Positions 8,413 to 17,900 of a stretch of DNA of 64,000 nucleotides are shown here, one piece after another. The notes under the pieces were generated by a model. The model saw only the letters and a list, made by a program, of their open reading frames with translations, was not told the origin of the DNA and searched no databases. The DNA lies in NCBI RefSeq assembly GCF_029504695.1, contig NZ_JAQFIN010000001.1:474414-538413 (forward strand), given 5' to 3'. Made by a program: the position numbers and the translations under genes. Origin of the DNA: Parabacteroides sp. PF5-6. GTDB taxonomy: Bacteria; Bacteroidota; Bacteroidia; Bacteroidales; Tannerellaceae. Each line of letters opens with the position of its first letter. Position 1 is the first letter of the stretch.

Positions 8413-9366
8413 ATGGAAACAGAGGTTTGGAGCAGGATCTGGAAATGTGTGAAGCAGGCTTTGCCCAAGGCGGTGAGGACCTGTTTGTGGTTATTCAAGA
8501 TCATTCTTCCGATTTCTTTGTTGGTACGCCTGTTGCAGTACTCCGGTTGGCTGACGATCCTGGCGGGGTATATGGAACCGGCTTTTTCTTTGATCGGACT
8601 TCCGGGGGAGACGGCGATTATCTTTATCACCAGCATCTTTTGTCCGCTCTACGCACCGATCGCTTTGATTGCGACGATGTCGTTGGGACTAAGGGAAGCG
8701 ACGATCCTGTCGATCATGTGTCTGACGGCACATAACCTGATTGTTGAGTCGTCGGTACAGGCAAAGACCGGCTCTTCGTTCTGGCGTATGACGATTCTTC
8801 GCATCGGTATGGCTTTTGTAATTGCTTTCGCACTCAACAAAGTGATGCCCACCGAAGGCTGGGGAACGATCAATGCGACGCATAATATAGACGATTGCAA
8901 CAGTCTTTGGGAAGTGTTCCAGCTTTGGTTTGTCAGTTCCATGGAAGTGATCCTCACGATCCTGTTGATTGTGACGGCATTGATGATCCTGCATTATCTA
9001 TTGGATGAGTTCAACCTGATGCGCGGATTTTCCCGTGGGCTCTCTCCGTTGATGAAGCTGTTCGGCTTGCCCGAGGATACGGCATTCCTGTGGTTGGTGG
9101 GCAATGTGGTCGGCCTGGCGTATGGCGGAGCGATCATGATGGAGCAGATCGAAGATAATAAACTCTCTCGCGCCAACGGTAACCGGTTGAATTACCACCT
9201 GGCGATGAGCCATTCCCTATTGGAAGATACGCTTATCTTTGTGGCCATCGGTATCCCCGTACTGTGGATCGTCTTGACCCGCCTCTTCTTTGCGATGGTG
9301 GTGGTCTGGGTGGTGCGAGGCTATGAAAGTATATCGAAAGCTGGGGTTGACCCAAAAGTATCCTAA
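8413..9366 (+). CDS. Nucleoside-recognition (Gate) domain membrane protein
   Basis: This 317-residue polytopic protein has two Gate-like halves: the first around PISLLVRLLQYSGWLTILAG and FCPLYAPIALIATMSLGLRE, the second around MILHYLLDEFNLMRGFSRGL and GLPEDTAFLWLVGNVVGLAY. This layout belongs to the nucleoside-recognition / spore-maturation-like membrane proteins of Bacteroidota, whose substrate is not settled. It begins 38 bases after smpB. Its stop codon lies inside a perfect 20-bp hairpin. Confidence 0.82.
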   Translation: METEVWSRIWKCVKQALPKAVRTCLWLFKIILPISLLVRLLQYSGWLTILAGYMEPAFSLIGLPGETAIIFITSIFCPLYAPIALIATMSLGLREATILSIMCLTAHNLIVESSVQAKTGSSFWRMTILRIGMAFVIAFALNKVMPTEGWGTINATHNIDDCNSLWEVFQLWFVSSMEVILTILLIVTALMILHYLLDEFNLMRGFSRGLSPLMKLFGLPEDTAFLWLVGNVVGLAYGGAIMMEQIEDNKLSRANGNRLNYHLAMSHSLLEDTLIFVAIGIPVLWIVLTRLFFAMVVVWVVRGYESISKAGVDPKVS

Positions 9367-9402
9367 AGCTCTCCTCCTTTTCAAAGGAGGAGAGCTTTAG
9401 GA
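9361..9402. terminator. Perfect 20-bp hairpin over the stop codon
   Basis: Bases 9361-9380 and 9383-9402 are exact reverse complements with a 2-base loop, and the left arm contains the TAA stop of the Gate-domain gene. No T tract follows on the plus strand. It may act as a barrier or 3'-end stabiliser instead of a classical terminator. Confidence 0.6.
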
Positions 9403-9431
9403 TAAGATATATAGATTAATAAGTAACGATT

Positions 9432-12400
9432 ATGATAACTAAAACTATCAATTGTCAATTGTCAATTGTCAATTGTCAATTAGATTCGCTCCTGAAAGAG
9501 CGAATCCTCCTGCTCGACGGCGGCATGGGCACCATGATCCAGCGTTATAACCTGACGGAAGCCGATTACCGGGGCGAACGTTTCGCCGACTTCCCCGGGC
9601 AGCAGAAGGGCAATAACGACCTGTTGTGCCTGACTCAGCCGGAGATTATCCAGGCCATTCACCGGCAATACCTCGATGCCGGCTCGCATATCATAACCAC
9701 CAATACATTCAATGCCAACCGGATCTCGATGGAAGATTACGGCATGCAGGCATTGGTCCGGGAGATGAACCTCGCCGCGGCACGCCTGACCCAAAGCGTT
9801 GTCCGGGAGTTTATGGAAGCACATCCCGAACGCCCGGTCTTTGTCGCCGGCTCCCTGGGACCGACCAATAAGACGACTTCGATGAGTCCAGACGTGAATG
9901 ATCCGGCCTTCCGGGCGATTCGTTACGAAGATATATATGAGGCTTACCGGGAACAGATCGAAGCCTTGATCGAAGGTGGTGTCGATATCCTTTTGTTTGA
10001 GACCGTCTTTGATACCTTGAACGTGAAAGCCGGCTTGGATGCCGCCGAAGCCGTGATGCGCGCATGCGGGAAAACCCTGCCGGTGATGCTCTCCCTCACG
10101 CTTTCCGCCCAGGGTGGGCGCACCTTCTCGGGGCAGACGCTCACGGCCTTCCTCGCTTCCGTGCAACATGTTCCATTGATGAGTATCGGACTGAACTGTT
10201 CTTTCGGCGCGACCGATATGTTGCCTTACCTACGGGAACTGGCCCGGATCGCACCCTATTATATCAGTGTCTACCCCAATGCCGGTTTGCCCAATAGCTT
10301 CGGTACCTACGATGAGACGCCGGAATTGATGGCTGAGCACGTCCGTCCTTTCGTTGAAGAAGGATTAATCAATATCCTGGGCGGATGCTGCGGCACGACA
10401 CCTGAACATATTGCCCTTTTCCCTGCTTTGATCGAAGGAGCAAAACCCCATCAGCCCGTTGCCCGGACGCCAAACCTCTGGCTTTCCGGACTGGAACTGC
10501 TCGAAGTTAAACCCGAGAACAATTTTGTCAATATCGGCGAACGTTGTAATGTCGCCGGATCGCGTAAGTTCCTGCGTCTGATCAAAGAACAAAACTACGA
10601 AGAAGCATTGGTGATCGCCCGGCGGCAGGTAGAAGACGGCGCGCAGGTGATCGATATCAATATGGACGACGGCATGCTCGATGCCGTAAAAGAGATGACG
10701 GTCTTCCTGCGCCTGATTGCCTCCGAGCCGGATATCGCCCGAGTGCCGGTGATGATCGACTCTTCCAAATGGGAGGTGATCGAACAGGGACTAATGAATG
10801 CGCAGGGCAAAAGCATTGTCAATTCCATCTCGTTGAAAGAGGGCGAGGAAGTCTTCCTGCAGCGTGCCCGGCGGATCCGGCAGTTAGGCGCTGCCACCGT
10901 GGTGATGGCTTTCGATGAGAAAGGGCAGGCGGATACCTTCGAACGCCGGATAGAGATCTGCAGCCGCGCCTATCGGTTGTTGGTCGAAGAGGCCGGCTTT
11001 GACCCTCAGGATATAATCTTCGACCCGAATGTACTGGCTATTGCCACGGGCATGGACGAGCATAACGGCTACGGCCTGGCCTTTATTCAGGCTGCCGCAT
11101 GGATCAAACAAAACCTGCCCGGCGCCAAGGTCAGTGGGGGAGTGAGTAACCTCTCGTTCTCCTTCCGCGGAAACAACTATGTGCGGGAAGCCATGCATGC
11201 CGTTTTCCTTTATCACGCGATCAAAGCAGGCATGGATATGGGCATTGTCAATCCTTCGACCGCTGTCTTGTATGAGGATATCGAACCCTCTTTCCGCCAA
11301 CTCCTGGAAGATGTTGTATTGGCTCGTCGGCCGGAAGCGGCAGACGAATTGATCGCTTATGCCCAACAGTTGCAGACGCCTCAGTCGGCTTCGACTGATG
11401 GCGAACGGAAAGAAGCGTGGCGCGACGGCACCGTAGAAGAACGCCTGGAATATGCGTTGATCAAAGGAGTGGGAGAGTACCTGGAAGTTGACCTGCAGGA
11501 AGCCCTTCAGCAGTATGCCCGTGCCGTACAACTTATCGATGGTCCCCTGATGTCGGGCATGAATAAAGTGGGCGAACTGTTCGGTGCCGGAAAGATGTTT
11601 CTGCCGCAAGTCGTCAAGACCGCCCGCACGATGAAAAAGGCCGTAACGATCCTGCAACCGGCTATTGAGGCAGAGAAGCAGGCATCCGATTCGGCCAAGG
11701 CAGGCAAGGTATTGTTTGCCACCGTTAAAGGCGATGTGCATGATATCGGCAAGAATATCGTTTCGATCGTGTTGGCGTGTAATAATTACGAGGTGATCGA
11801 CCTAGGTGTAATGGTTCCGGCCGAAACCATCGTGCAGAAAGCGATGGAAGAGCAACCGGATCTCTTGTGTCTTTCCGGACTGATCACCCCTTCTTTGGAA
11901 GAGATGGCGCATGTAGCCGATGAAATGCAAAAAGCCGGTTTGACCATTCCGATTATGGTCGGCGGGGCAACGACCTCTAAACTGCATACCGCCGTAAAGA
12001 TCGCTCCGCACTATGACTATCCGGTCATTCATGTGCTGGATGCCTCGCAGAATCCGATCATCGCCTCCAAGCTTCTGCATCCGGAGAGCCGTGAAGCGTA
12101 TATCGCACAGCTCAACCGGGAATACGAAAGCTTGCGTGCCGGCATGGATCGGAAAGAAGAGAAAAAGGTTTCTCTCTCTTATGCCCGTGAACACCGGCTG
12201 ATATTGGATTGGTCGGCCTATCAGCCGGTTGTGCCCCGGCAGTTGGGTGTCAATGCATACTCGCCCGTGCCTTTGGCCGAGGTCATTCCGTATATCAACT
12301 GGAGTTATTTCTTTACCGCCTGGAAGCTGAGTGCGCGCTACGCTGCCATCACCCAGATCCACGGTTGTGATGTCTGCCGTGCCTCGTGGCTGTCGGCCTT

Positions 12401-13124
12401 CTCGGAAGAGGAACGTGCGAAAGCCTCCGAAGCCATGCAGTTGTATAAAGATGCTGTCCGGATGTTGGACTATCTGGTGGACTTGAATGCGGAATACTGC
12501 CGTGCCCTGTATGGTTTGTTCCCGGCAAATAGCGACGGGGATAACCTTTGTGTCGGGGATCAGCAGTTTCCTTTGTTGCGGCAACAGACCGAACGTGAAG
12601 ATGGCGTGTATAAATCGCTTGCCGACTACGTGATGCCGGCGTCCGAAGGCCGGACCGATTACGTGGGTGCCTTTGTTGTGACGGGCGGTTCCGGTGCGAA
12701 CTACCTGAAAGAGAAATACGAAAAAGAAGGTGATCCCTATAAAGCTCTTCTGTTGCAGACCCTGACCGATCGGTTGGCAGAAGCCACTGCGGAATACCTG
12801 CACCGGAAAGTACGCACCGAATACTGGGGCTATGCGCCGGAAGAAATGTTGTCCATGGAAGAACTCTTTAAGGTGAAGTACCAAGGTATCCGTCCGGCTA
12901 TCGGTTATCCGTCGATCCCGGACCAGAGACTGAACTTTACGCTGGACCAGCTACTCGACTTCTCCCGTATCGATGTCAGCCTGACGGAGAACGGCGCGAT
13001 GTGGCCAACGGCTACCGTCAGCGGCCTTTACCTGGCTCATCCGGCATCTGTTTATTTTATGATTGGCGCGATCGATGAAGAGCAAAATCAGGACTATGCC
13101 GCCAGAGCTCGTAGGAACTCATAG
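9432..13124 (+). CDS. metH: B12-dependent methionine synthase MetH
   Basis: MetH transfers a methyl group from 5-methyltetrahydrofolate through cobalamin to homocysteine. The 1230 residues hold the homocysteine domain ([20 protein letters not shown] near 255, zinc [10 protein letters not shown] near 316), the pterin domain ([14 protein letters not shown]), the cap, the B12-binding domain ([11 protein letters not shown], axial His near 769) and the activation domain ([15 protein letters not shown]). Residues 7-17 ([11 protein letters not shown]) are encoded by a heptamer repeat. The C-terminus ends [11 protein letters not shown] inside the decamer array. The family's usual extra 20 or so residues (ERWLxPNLxY) are absent, so the 3' end appears trimmed by the repeat. 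No cobalamin riboswitch is seen in the 65-base upstream gap. Confidence 0.95.
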   Translation: MITKTINCQLSIVNCQLDSLLKERILLLDGGMGTMIQRYNLTEADYRGERFADFPGQQKGNNDLLCLTQPEIIQAIHRQYLDAGSHIITTNTFNANRISMEDYGMQALVREMNLAAARLTQSVVREFMEAHPERPVFVAGSLGPTNKTTSMSPDVNDPAFRAIRYEDIYEAYREQIEALIEGGVDILLFETVFDTLNVKAGLDAAEAVMRACGKTLPVMLSLTLSAQGGRTFSGQTLTAFLASVQHVPLMSIGLNCSFGATDMLPYLRELARIAPYYISVYPNAGLPNSFGTYDETPELMAEHVRPFVEEGLINILGGCCGTTPEHIALFPALIEGAKPHQPVARTPNLWLSGLELLEVKPENNFVNIGERCNVAGSRKFLRLIKEQNYEEALVIARRQVEDGAQVIDINMDDGMLDAVKEMTVFLRLIASEPDIARVPVMIDSSKWEVIEQGLMNAQGKSIVNSISLKEGEEVFLQRARRIRQLGAATVVMAFDEKGQADTFERRIEICSRAYRLLVEEAGFDPQDIIFDPNVLAIATGMDEHNGYGLAFIQAAAWIKQNLPGAKVSGGVSNLSFSFRGNNYVREAMHAVFLYHAIKAGMDMGIVNPSTAVLYEDIEPSFRQLLEDVVLARRPEAADELIAYAQQLQTPQSASTDGERKEAWRDGTVEERLEYALIKGVGEYLEVDLQEALQQYARAVQLIDGPLMSGMNKVGELFGAGKMFLPQVVKTARTMKKAVTILQPAIEAEKQASDSAKAGKVLFATVKGDVHDIGKNIVSIVLACNNYEVIDLGVMVPAETIVQKAMEEQPDLLCLSGLITPSLEEMAHVADEMQKAGLTIPIMVGGATTSKLHTAVKIAPHYDYPVIHVLDASQNPIIASKLLHPESREAYIAQLNREYESLRAGMDRKEEKKVSLSYAREHRLILDWSAYQPVVPRQLGVNAYSPVPLAEVIPYINWSYFFTAWKLSARYAAITQIHGCDVCRASWLSAFSEEERAKASEAMQLYKDAVRMLDYLVDLNAEYCRALYGLFPANSDGDNLCVGDQQFPLLRQQTEREDGVYKSLADYVMPASEGRTDYVGAFVVTGGSGANYLKEKYEKEGDPYKALLLQTLTDRLAEATAEYLHRKVRTEYWGYAPEEMLSMEELFKVKYQGIRPAIGYPSIPDQRLNFTLDQLLDFSRIDVSLTENGAMWPTATVSGLYLAHPASVYFMIGAIDEEQNQDYAARARRNS
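9449..9481 (+). repeat. Heptamer tandem repeat (CAATTGT) in the metH start region
   Basis: Four perfect CAATTGT units and a partial fifth run from 9449 to 9481, beginning six codons after the metH ATG. Because the unit is 7 bases, gain or loss of one copy would shift the frame between the ATG and the catalytic core. Confidence 0.85.
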
Positions 13125-13290
13125 GAACTCATAAGAGCATAGGAACTCATAAGAATTCATAAGAGCTCATAGGAACTCATAAGAAATAAGAACTCATAAG
13201 AACTCATAGGAATCGCTCTCTTATGAATTCCTATGAATTCCTATGAGCTCTTATGAGCTCCTATGCTCCTATGAGTTCCTATGAATTCCT
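13106..13290. repeat. Inverted decamer repeat array between metH and DUF1080 gene
   Basis: The left half (about 13106-13211) is built of RGAACTCATA-type units and the right half (about 13219-13290) of the reverse complement TATGARYTCY. Together they form one large inverted structure centred near 13215. It covers the stop codons of both convergent genes and is the same unit family as 38-133. It could act as a bidirectional terminator. Confidence 0.85.
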
Positions 13291-14575
13291 AAAGCGTTTT
13301 CAGCCTCAGATTCCGCCAAGCCACCTTGATACCGCCGCCATCATGGATCTGCAGGGCGATGCGGCCTTGTCCGGCTCCGATCTTCTGATCGGTCAGGTTC
13401 ACCATCTCGTTGCCGTTCAGCCAGGAGGTGACGTTGTCGCCTTCCACCTTGATGCGCAGCGTGTTCCAATCGCCTACCTTCAGGTATTCTTCCTGTTCTT
13501 TATTGATCTGGGCGATCCAGCCGCGGCCGTACGATTCGTAGATGCCGCCGGTGCCATGACCTTTGGGCGCTACTTCCACCTGCCAGCCGTTTACTTTCAC
13601 TCCTGCTTCGATAAACGAGCGAACGAATACACCGGAGTTGCCGTCGGCTTCCTGTTTGAACTCTACCGTCAGGTCGTAATTGTCATAGTAATCGCGCGTC
13701 GCCAGGTAACCGTATTGTTTGTCCGGGCCACTTTCGCAATAGAGCAGACCGTCTTTGACATACCAGAGTTCCGTGCCGTAGGCTTCCCAACCCGTCAGGT
13801 CTTTGCCGTTGAAAAGAACGACTTCGTTACCCGCCTTACGCGGTAATTCTTTGATCTTAATGTTACGGAAAGAGGCCGGATCGCCATGGTCTTGCAGGCA
13901 GATCACCCCTTTCTTAGCCAGGCCGTACTCGGGTGCATCCGCCCATTTGCCGCTGTTCTTACGGGCATGCCAGTCGTCGGTCCAGGCTTCGAACTCAAGG
14001 ATCTTCTCACCGTTGAGCCAATGTTCCACATGCCCGTTGTCGAACACAATCTTGGAGTTGTTCCATTTGCCGTAAGGATTCACTTTCATCTTGGCCTGAT
14101 CGGGCAGGTACATGGCGTAGTCCACACCCAGCTTCTGCCATTCTTCCAGCTCGCCGGGGAAGTTAGGCACGTCGAGCAGCTGATATTCCGGTCCCGTAAC
14201 ATAGGGAACCTTGTATTGCGGACGCTCCACGACATGATACAACATACCGCTGTTTCCGCCTTTGGTCAGTTTCCAGTCCCACGAAAGTTCAAAGTTCTCA
14301 TACATCTTCTCGGTCACGATATAACCCGTGCCGTCGCTCCCCGTGCCTTTGGCCTGGATGCAACCGTCTACCGCATGCCAGGGTTCGGTCAATGCCGTTC
14401 CGTTATAATCCCTCCAGCCGTTCATCGTTTGTCCGTCGAACAGGAGTTCCCAGCCCGCAGCCTTCTCGGCTTCGGTCAATACATTGTGCTCGGTCTGAGC
14501 ACAAGAACTAAAGAATAAGCCCGTCGCCAGGCAACCGGCTATCATTCCGGAAAAAAGTCTCTTGCTTGTCATCAT
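13289..14575 (-). CDS. Lipoprotein with two DUF1080 (3-keto-disaccharide hydrolase-like) domains
   Basis: The protein has 428 residues with a lipoprotein signal (IAGCLATGLFFSSC). It holds two tandem concanavalin-like DUF1080 domains. The first starts at GWELLFDGQTMNGWRDYNG and continues through SWDWKLTKGGNSGMLYHV. The second starts at EVVLFNGKDLTGWEAYG and continues through TVEFKQEADGNSGVFVRS and ends IKVAWRNLRLKTL. Proteins of this family act on glucosides or 3-keto-glycosides at the cell surface. Activity here is inferred from family only. Its stop codon overlaps the decamer array shared with metH. Confidence 0.88.
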   Translation of the reverse strand: MMTSKRLFSGMIAGCLATGLFFSSCAQTEHNVLTEAEKAAGWELLFDGQTMNGWRDYNGTALTEPWHAVDGCIQAKGTGSDGTGYIVTEKMYENFELSWDWKLTKGGNSGMLYHVVERPQYKVPYVTGPEYQLLDVPNFPGELEEWQKLGVDYAMYLPDQAKMKVNPYGKWNNSKIVFDNGHVEHWLNGEKILEFEAWTDDWHARKNSGKWADAPEYGLAKKGVICLQDHGDPASFRNIKIKELPRKAGNEVVLFNGKDLTGWEAYGTELWYVKDGLLYCESGPDKQYGYLATRDYYDNYDLTVEFKQEADGNSGVFVRSFIEAGVKVNGWQVEVAPKGHGTGGIYESYGRGWIAQINKEQEEYLKVGDWNTLRIKVEGDNVTSWLNGNEMVNLTDQKIGAGQGRIALQIHDGGGIKVAWRNLRLKTL

Positions 14576-14601
14576 ACATGTATTTTAGATTTTTATCACT
14601 G

Positions 14602-14609
14602 CAAAGATA
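14602..14609 (-). promoter_or_regulatory. -7 promoter element for the DUF1080 gene
   Basis: On the minus strand this reads TATCTTTG and lies 26 bases before the ATG at 14575. No good -33 element is seen. Confidence 0.5.
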
Positions 14610-14712
14610 TACAACTATTCCGCAAATTAATACAAGAAAACAGCCTAAGAAAAGTGCCGGTATGATTCATAAACGCATGCAATAGGCAGCTTTTCTTTGT
14701 TTGATGGCCGTG

Positions 14713-14785
14713 AAACAGTTGTTTGACAGCTATCGAACAGCTGTTTGACAGCTATCAAACAGCTGTTTCACAGCTGTCAAACAAT
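14713..14785. repeat. 22-bp period palindromic array
   Basis: Three units built around AACAGCTGTTTGACAGCTAT recur at an exact 22-base spacing (AACAG at 14714, 14736 and 14758), each with an internal CAGCTG palindrome, followed by a partial fourth. It is located in the 414-base gap between the divergent DUF1080 gene and ileS. Apart from the two promoters and this array, nothing else is seen in that gap. Confidence 0.85.
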
Positions 14786-14919
14786 GAATTCTTGGCAGTT
14801 TTTGAAATAAAACGCCTTATTCAGTGATAAATAATGCAGGCTATATATTTATAGCGGTTCATTGTGATATGATCTCCGAAGCTTAATGATTCGTGCGCTT
14901 CTCCATTGCCGGAAAAATA

Positions 14920-14950
14920 TTGTCTATTTGGAATTATATAAGTAACTTTG
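14920..14950 (+). promoter_or_regulatory. ileS promoter
   Basis: TTG at 14920-14922 and TAACTTTG at 14943-14950 are separated by 20 bases, matching Bacteroidota spacing. The leader to the ileS ATG is about 35 bases and too short for a T-box. Confidence 0.6.
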
Positions 14951-14989
14951 CGCACTAAAAAAATGTGAGACATATAACCTACTGTTAAA

Positions 14990-17900
14990 ATGAGTAAGAA
15001 ATTTGCCGAGTATTCGAAATTTGACTTATCGAACGTCAACAAAGAGGTACTGAAGAAGTGGCAGGAAGGCGATATCTTCCGCAAGAGTCTTCAGATGCGT
15101 GAAGGGCATCCCTCGTTTGTGTTTTATGAAGGTCCGCCTTCTGCAAACGGTATGCCGGGTATTCACCACGTGATTGCCCGTTCGATTAAGGATATTTTCT
15201 GTCGCTACCGGACCATGAAAGGGTTTGAAGTGAAGCGTAAGGCGGGATGGGATACCCATGGGCTGCCGGTGGAACTGAGTGTAGAGAAGGCTTTGGGTAT
15301 AACCAAAGAAGATATCGGCAAGAAGATTTCTGTGGCTGATTATAACGCTGCCTGCCGGAAGGACGTAATGAAATACACCAAGGAGTGGGAAGACCTGACG
15401 GTGCAGATGGGCTATTGGGTGGATATGGATGAGCCGTATATCACCTATGAAAGCAAATATATCGAGACCCTGTGGTATCTTTTGAAGCAATTGTATGCCA
15501 AAGGATTACTCTACAAAGGATATACTATTCAACCGTATTCCCCGGCTGCCGGTACGGGTTTGAGCACACACGAATTGAACCAGCCGGGATGTTACCGGGA
15601 TGTGAAAGACACAACCTGCACGGCTCAGTTCTTTATCCGCGAGCCCAAACCGGAGATGACCGGCTTTGGTGATCCGTATTTCCTGGCGTGGACGACTACG
15701 CCCTGGACCTTGCCTTCGAATACCGCTTTATGTGTGGGGCCGAATATCACGTACGTTGCCGTTCAATCCTATAATCCGTACACCGGAATACCGATGACAG
15801 CCGTATTGGCGAAAGACCTGATGCCGGCTTATTTCAATCCCAAAGCAGCCGAGCTGGCGTTGGAAGACTATAAACAAGGCGATAAACTGATCCCGTTCAA
15901 AGTCGTTGGTGAATGGAAAGGATCGGAACTGGCCGGTATGCATTACGAACAACTGATCCCTTGGGTGAATCCGGGAGAAGGGGCTTTCCGTGTGATCACC
16001 GGTGATTTCGTGACAACGGAAGACGGTACGGGTATCGTACATATCGCACCGACCTTCGGTGCCGACGACGACCGGGTGGCGAAAGCCAATGGCGTTCCTC
16101 CGTTGATGATGATGGACAAAGAAGGCGCGATGCGTCCGATGGTGGATCAGACCGGTAAATTTTTCCGCCTGGAAGATCTGGATCCGCTGTTTGTACAAAA
16201 ACAGATGAACGCCGCGGATTATGATCCGTTTGCCGGCAACTTCGTGAAGAACGCATACGACCCGGCATTGACCGATAAAGACGAGACCCTGGATGTGCGT
16301 CTTTGCATGATGCTGAAGGTGCAAAACCGTGTCTTTAAAATCGAGAAACATACCCATAACTACCCGCATTGCTGGCGTACAGACAAGCCGGTGCTTTATT
16401 ATCCGTTGGATAGCTGGTTTGTGAAGACGACCGCCTGCCGCGACCGGATGATCGAACTGAATAATACGATCAACTGGAAACCGCAGAGCACCGGAACCGG
16501 CCGTTTCGGTAAATGGCTCGAGAACCTGCAGGACTGGAACCTGAGCCGCAGCCGTTACTGGGGAACCCCGCTGCCTATCTGGCGCACGGAAGACGGAACG
16601 GAAGAGAAATGTATCGGTTCGGTCGAAGAATTATGCCAGGAGATCAAGAAAGCGATCCGGGCAGGCTTGATGGAGAAGAATCCGTTCGAAGGCTTTGTGC
16701 CGGGCGATTATTCGAAAGAGAATTACGAAAAGGTTGATTTGCATCGTCCCTATGTCGATGAGATCATCCTGGTATCCGCCAAAGGCGAACCGATGAAACG
16801 GGAGACCGACCTGATCGACGTTTGGTTCGACTCAGGCGCTATGCCTTATGCGCAGATCCATTATCCGTTTGAAGGCCCCCTAAATCCCCCGAAGGGGGAC
16901 TTTAAGACAGCGGATCCGATGTTGTATGGTGCTTTGATAGAGAAGGCGAGAGCACATAGACAAAATCCGACAGAGGCGGAGAGGATACTTTGGGATACAC
17001 TGAAAGGGAAACAACTGGAAGGATATAAGTTCCGTAGAGAGCATATTATTGAAGATATAATTGTTGACTTTGTCTGTCTCTCCAATAAGTTAGTTGTAGA
17101 AGTAGATGGAGGCTATCACAATGAACCAGAAGCAAAAGAATTAGATAGATTAAAAACAAATATCTTAAGCAATAAAGGTTATAGAGTCCTCCGTTTTACC
17201 AACGAAGAAGTCATAGCGGACATTGACACTGTCCATAATCGTATATTGGAGGCTCTCCAAAGTCCCCCTTCGGGGGATTTAGGGGGCCTTTACCCCGCAG
17301 ACTTTATCGCCGAAGGAGTCGATCAAACCCGTGGGTGGTTTTTTACTTTGCATGCTATAGGAACAATGATTTTTGACAGTGTGGCCTTTAAGTCAGTTGT
17401 TTCGAATGGTTTGGTACTGGATAAGAACGGCAATAAGATGTCTAAACGCCTCGGCAACGCGATCGATCCGTTTACCACGATCGAGCAATATGGCTCGGAC
17501 CCGTTGCGCTGGTATATGATCACCAATGCGTCGCCCTGGGATAATATCAAGTTCGACTTTGAAGGCATGGATGAGGTACGCCGGAAGTTCTTCGGTACAT
17601 TATATAATACGTACTCGTTCTTTGCCTTGTATGCGAATGTGGATGGCTTCGATTACAGCCAGGCGGATGTGGCCTGGGAGAAACGTCCGGAAATCGACCG
17701 GTGGATCCTTTCTTTGTTGAACTCGCTGGTGAAAGATGTCGACGGTTACTATGATACCTACGAACCGACGCGTGCGGGACGGGCAATTTCCACCTTCGTA
17801 AACGATAACCTGAGTAACTGGTATGTACGCCTGAACCGCCGCCGTTTCTGGGGTGGGGGCATGACGGAAGATAAACTGTCGGCCTATCAGACACTTTATA

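Larger units (their letters stand above)
16872..17290 (+). mobile_element. DUF559 endonuclease-like cassette inserted in ileS
   Basis: The 419-base element is bounded by perfect 32-bp inverted repeats. It encodes a DUF559 domain of the Vsr/PD-(D/E)XK-like type: NPTEAERILWDTLKGKQLEG, YKFRREHIIEDIIVDFVCL, NKLVVEVDGGYHN, GYRVLRFTNEEV and a closing helix. Conserved Glu, Asp, Glu and His positions of the fold are all present. Internal ATGs (for example 16919) could allow separate translation. Base composition differs from the host gene: I counted 19 of 60 G+C at 17101-17160 against 32 of 60 at 18061-18120. This looks like a selfish palindrome-flanked element that keeps its host frame open. No intein splicing motifs are visible. 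Confidence 0.85.

Noticed and set aside
9367..9431. Cobalamin riboswitch ahead of metH
   Set aside because: The gap is only 65 bases, mostly hairpin, and no conserved B12-box sequence is present.
11802..12884. Long antisense open frame over metH (360 codons)
   Set aside because: It lies wholly opposite metH activation and B12 regions with clear conserved motifs, and its translation has no recognisable domain.
14951..14989. T-box riboswitch ahead of ileS
   Set aside because: The leader is about 35 bases long and lacks the T-box sequence.
16872..17290. Intein in IleRS
   Set aside because: The insert has no Cys/Ser at its first position, no His-Asn at its end and no Hint blocks. The endonuclease is of the DUF559 type, and inverted DNA repeats bound it.
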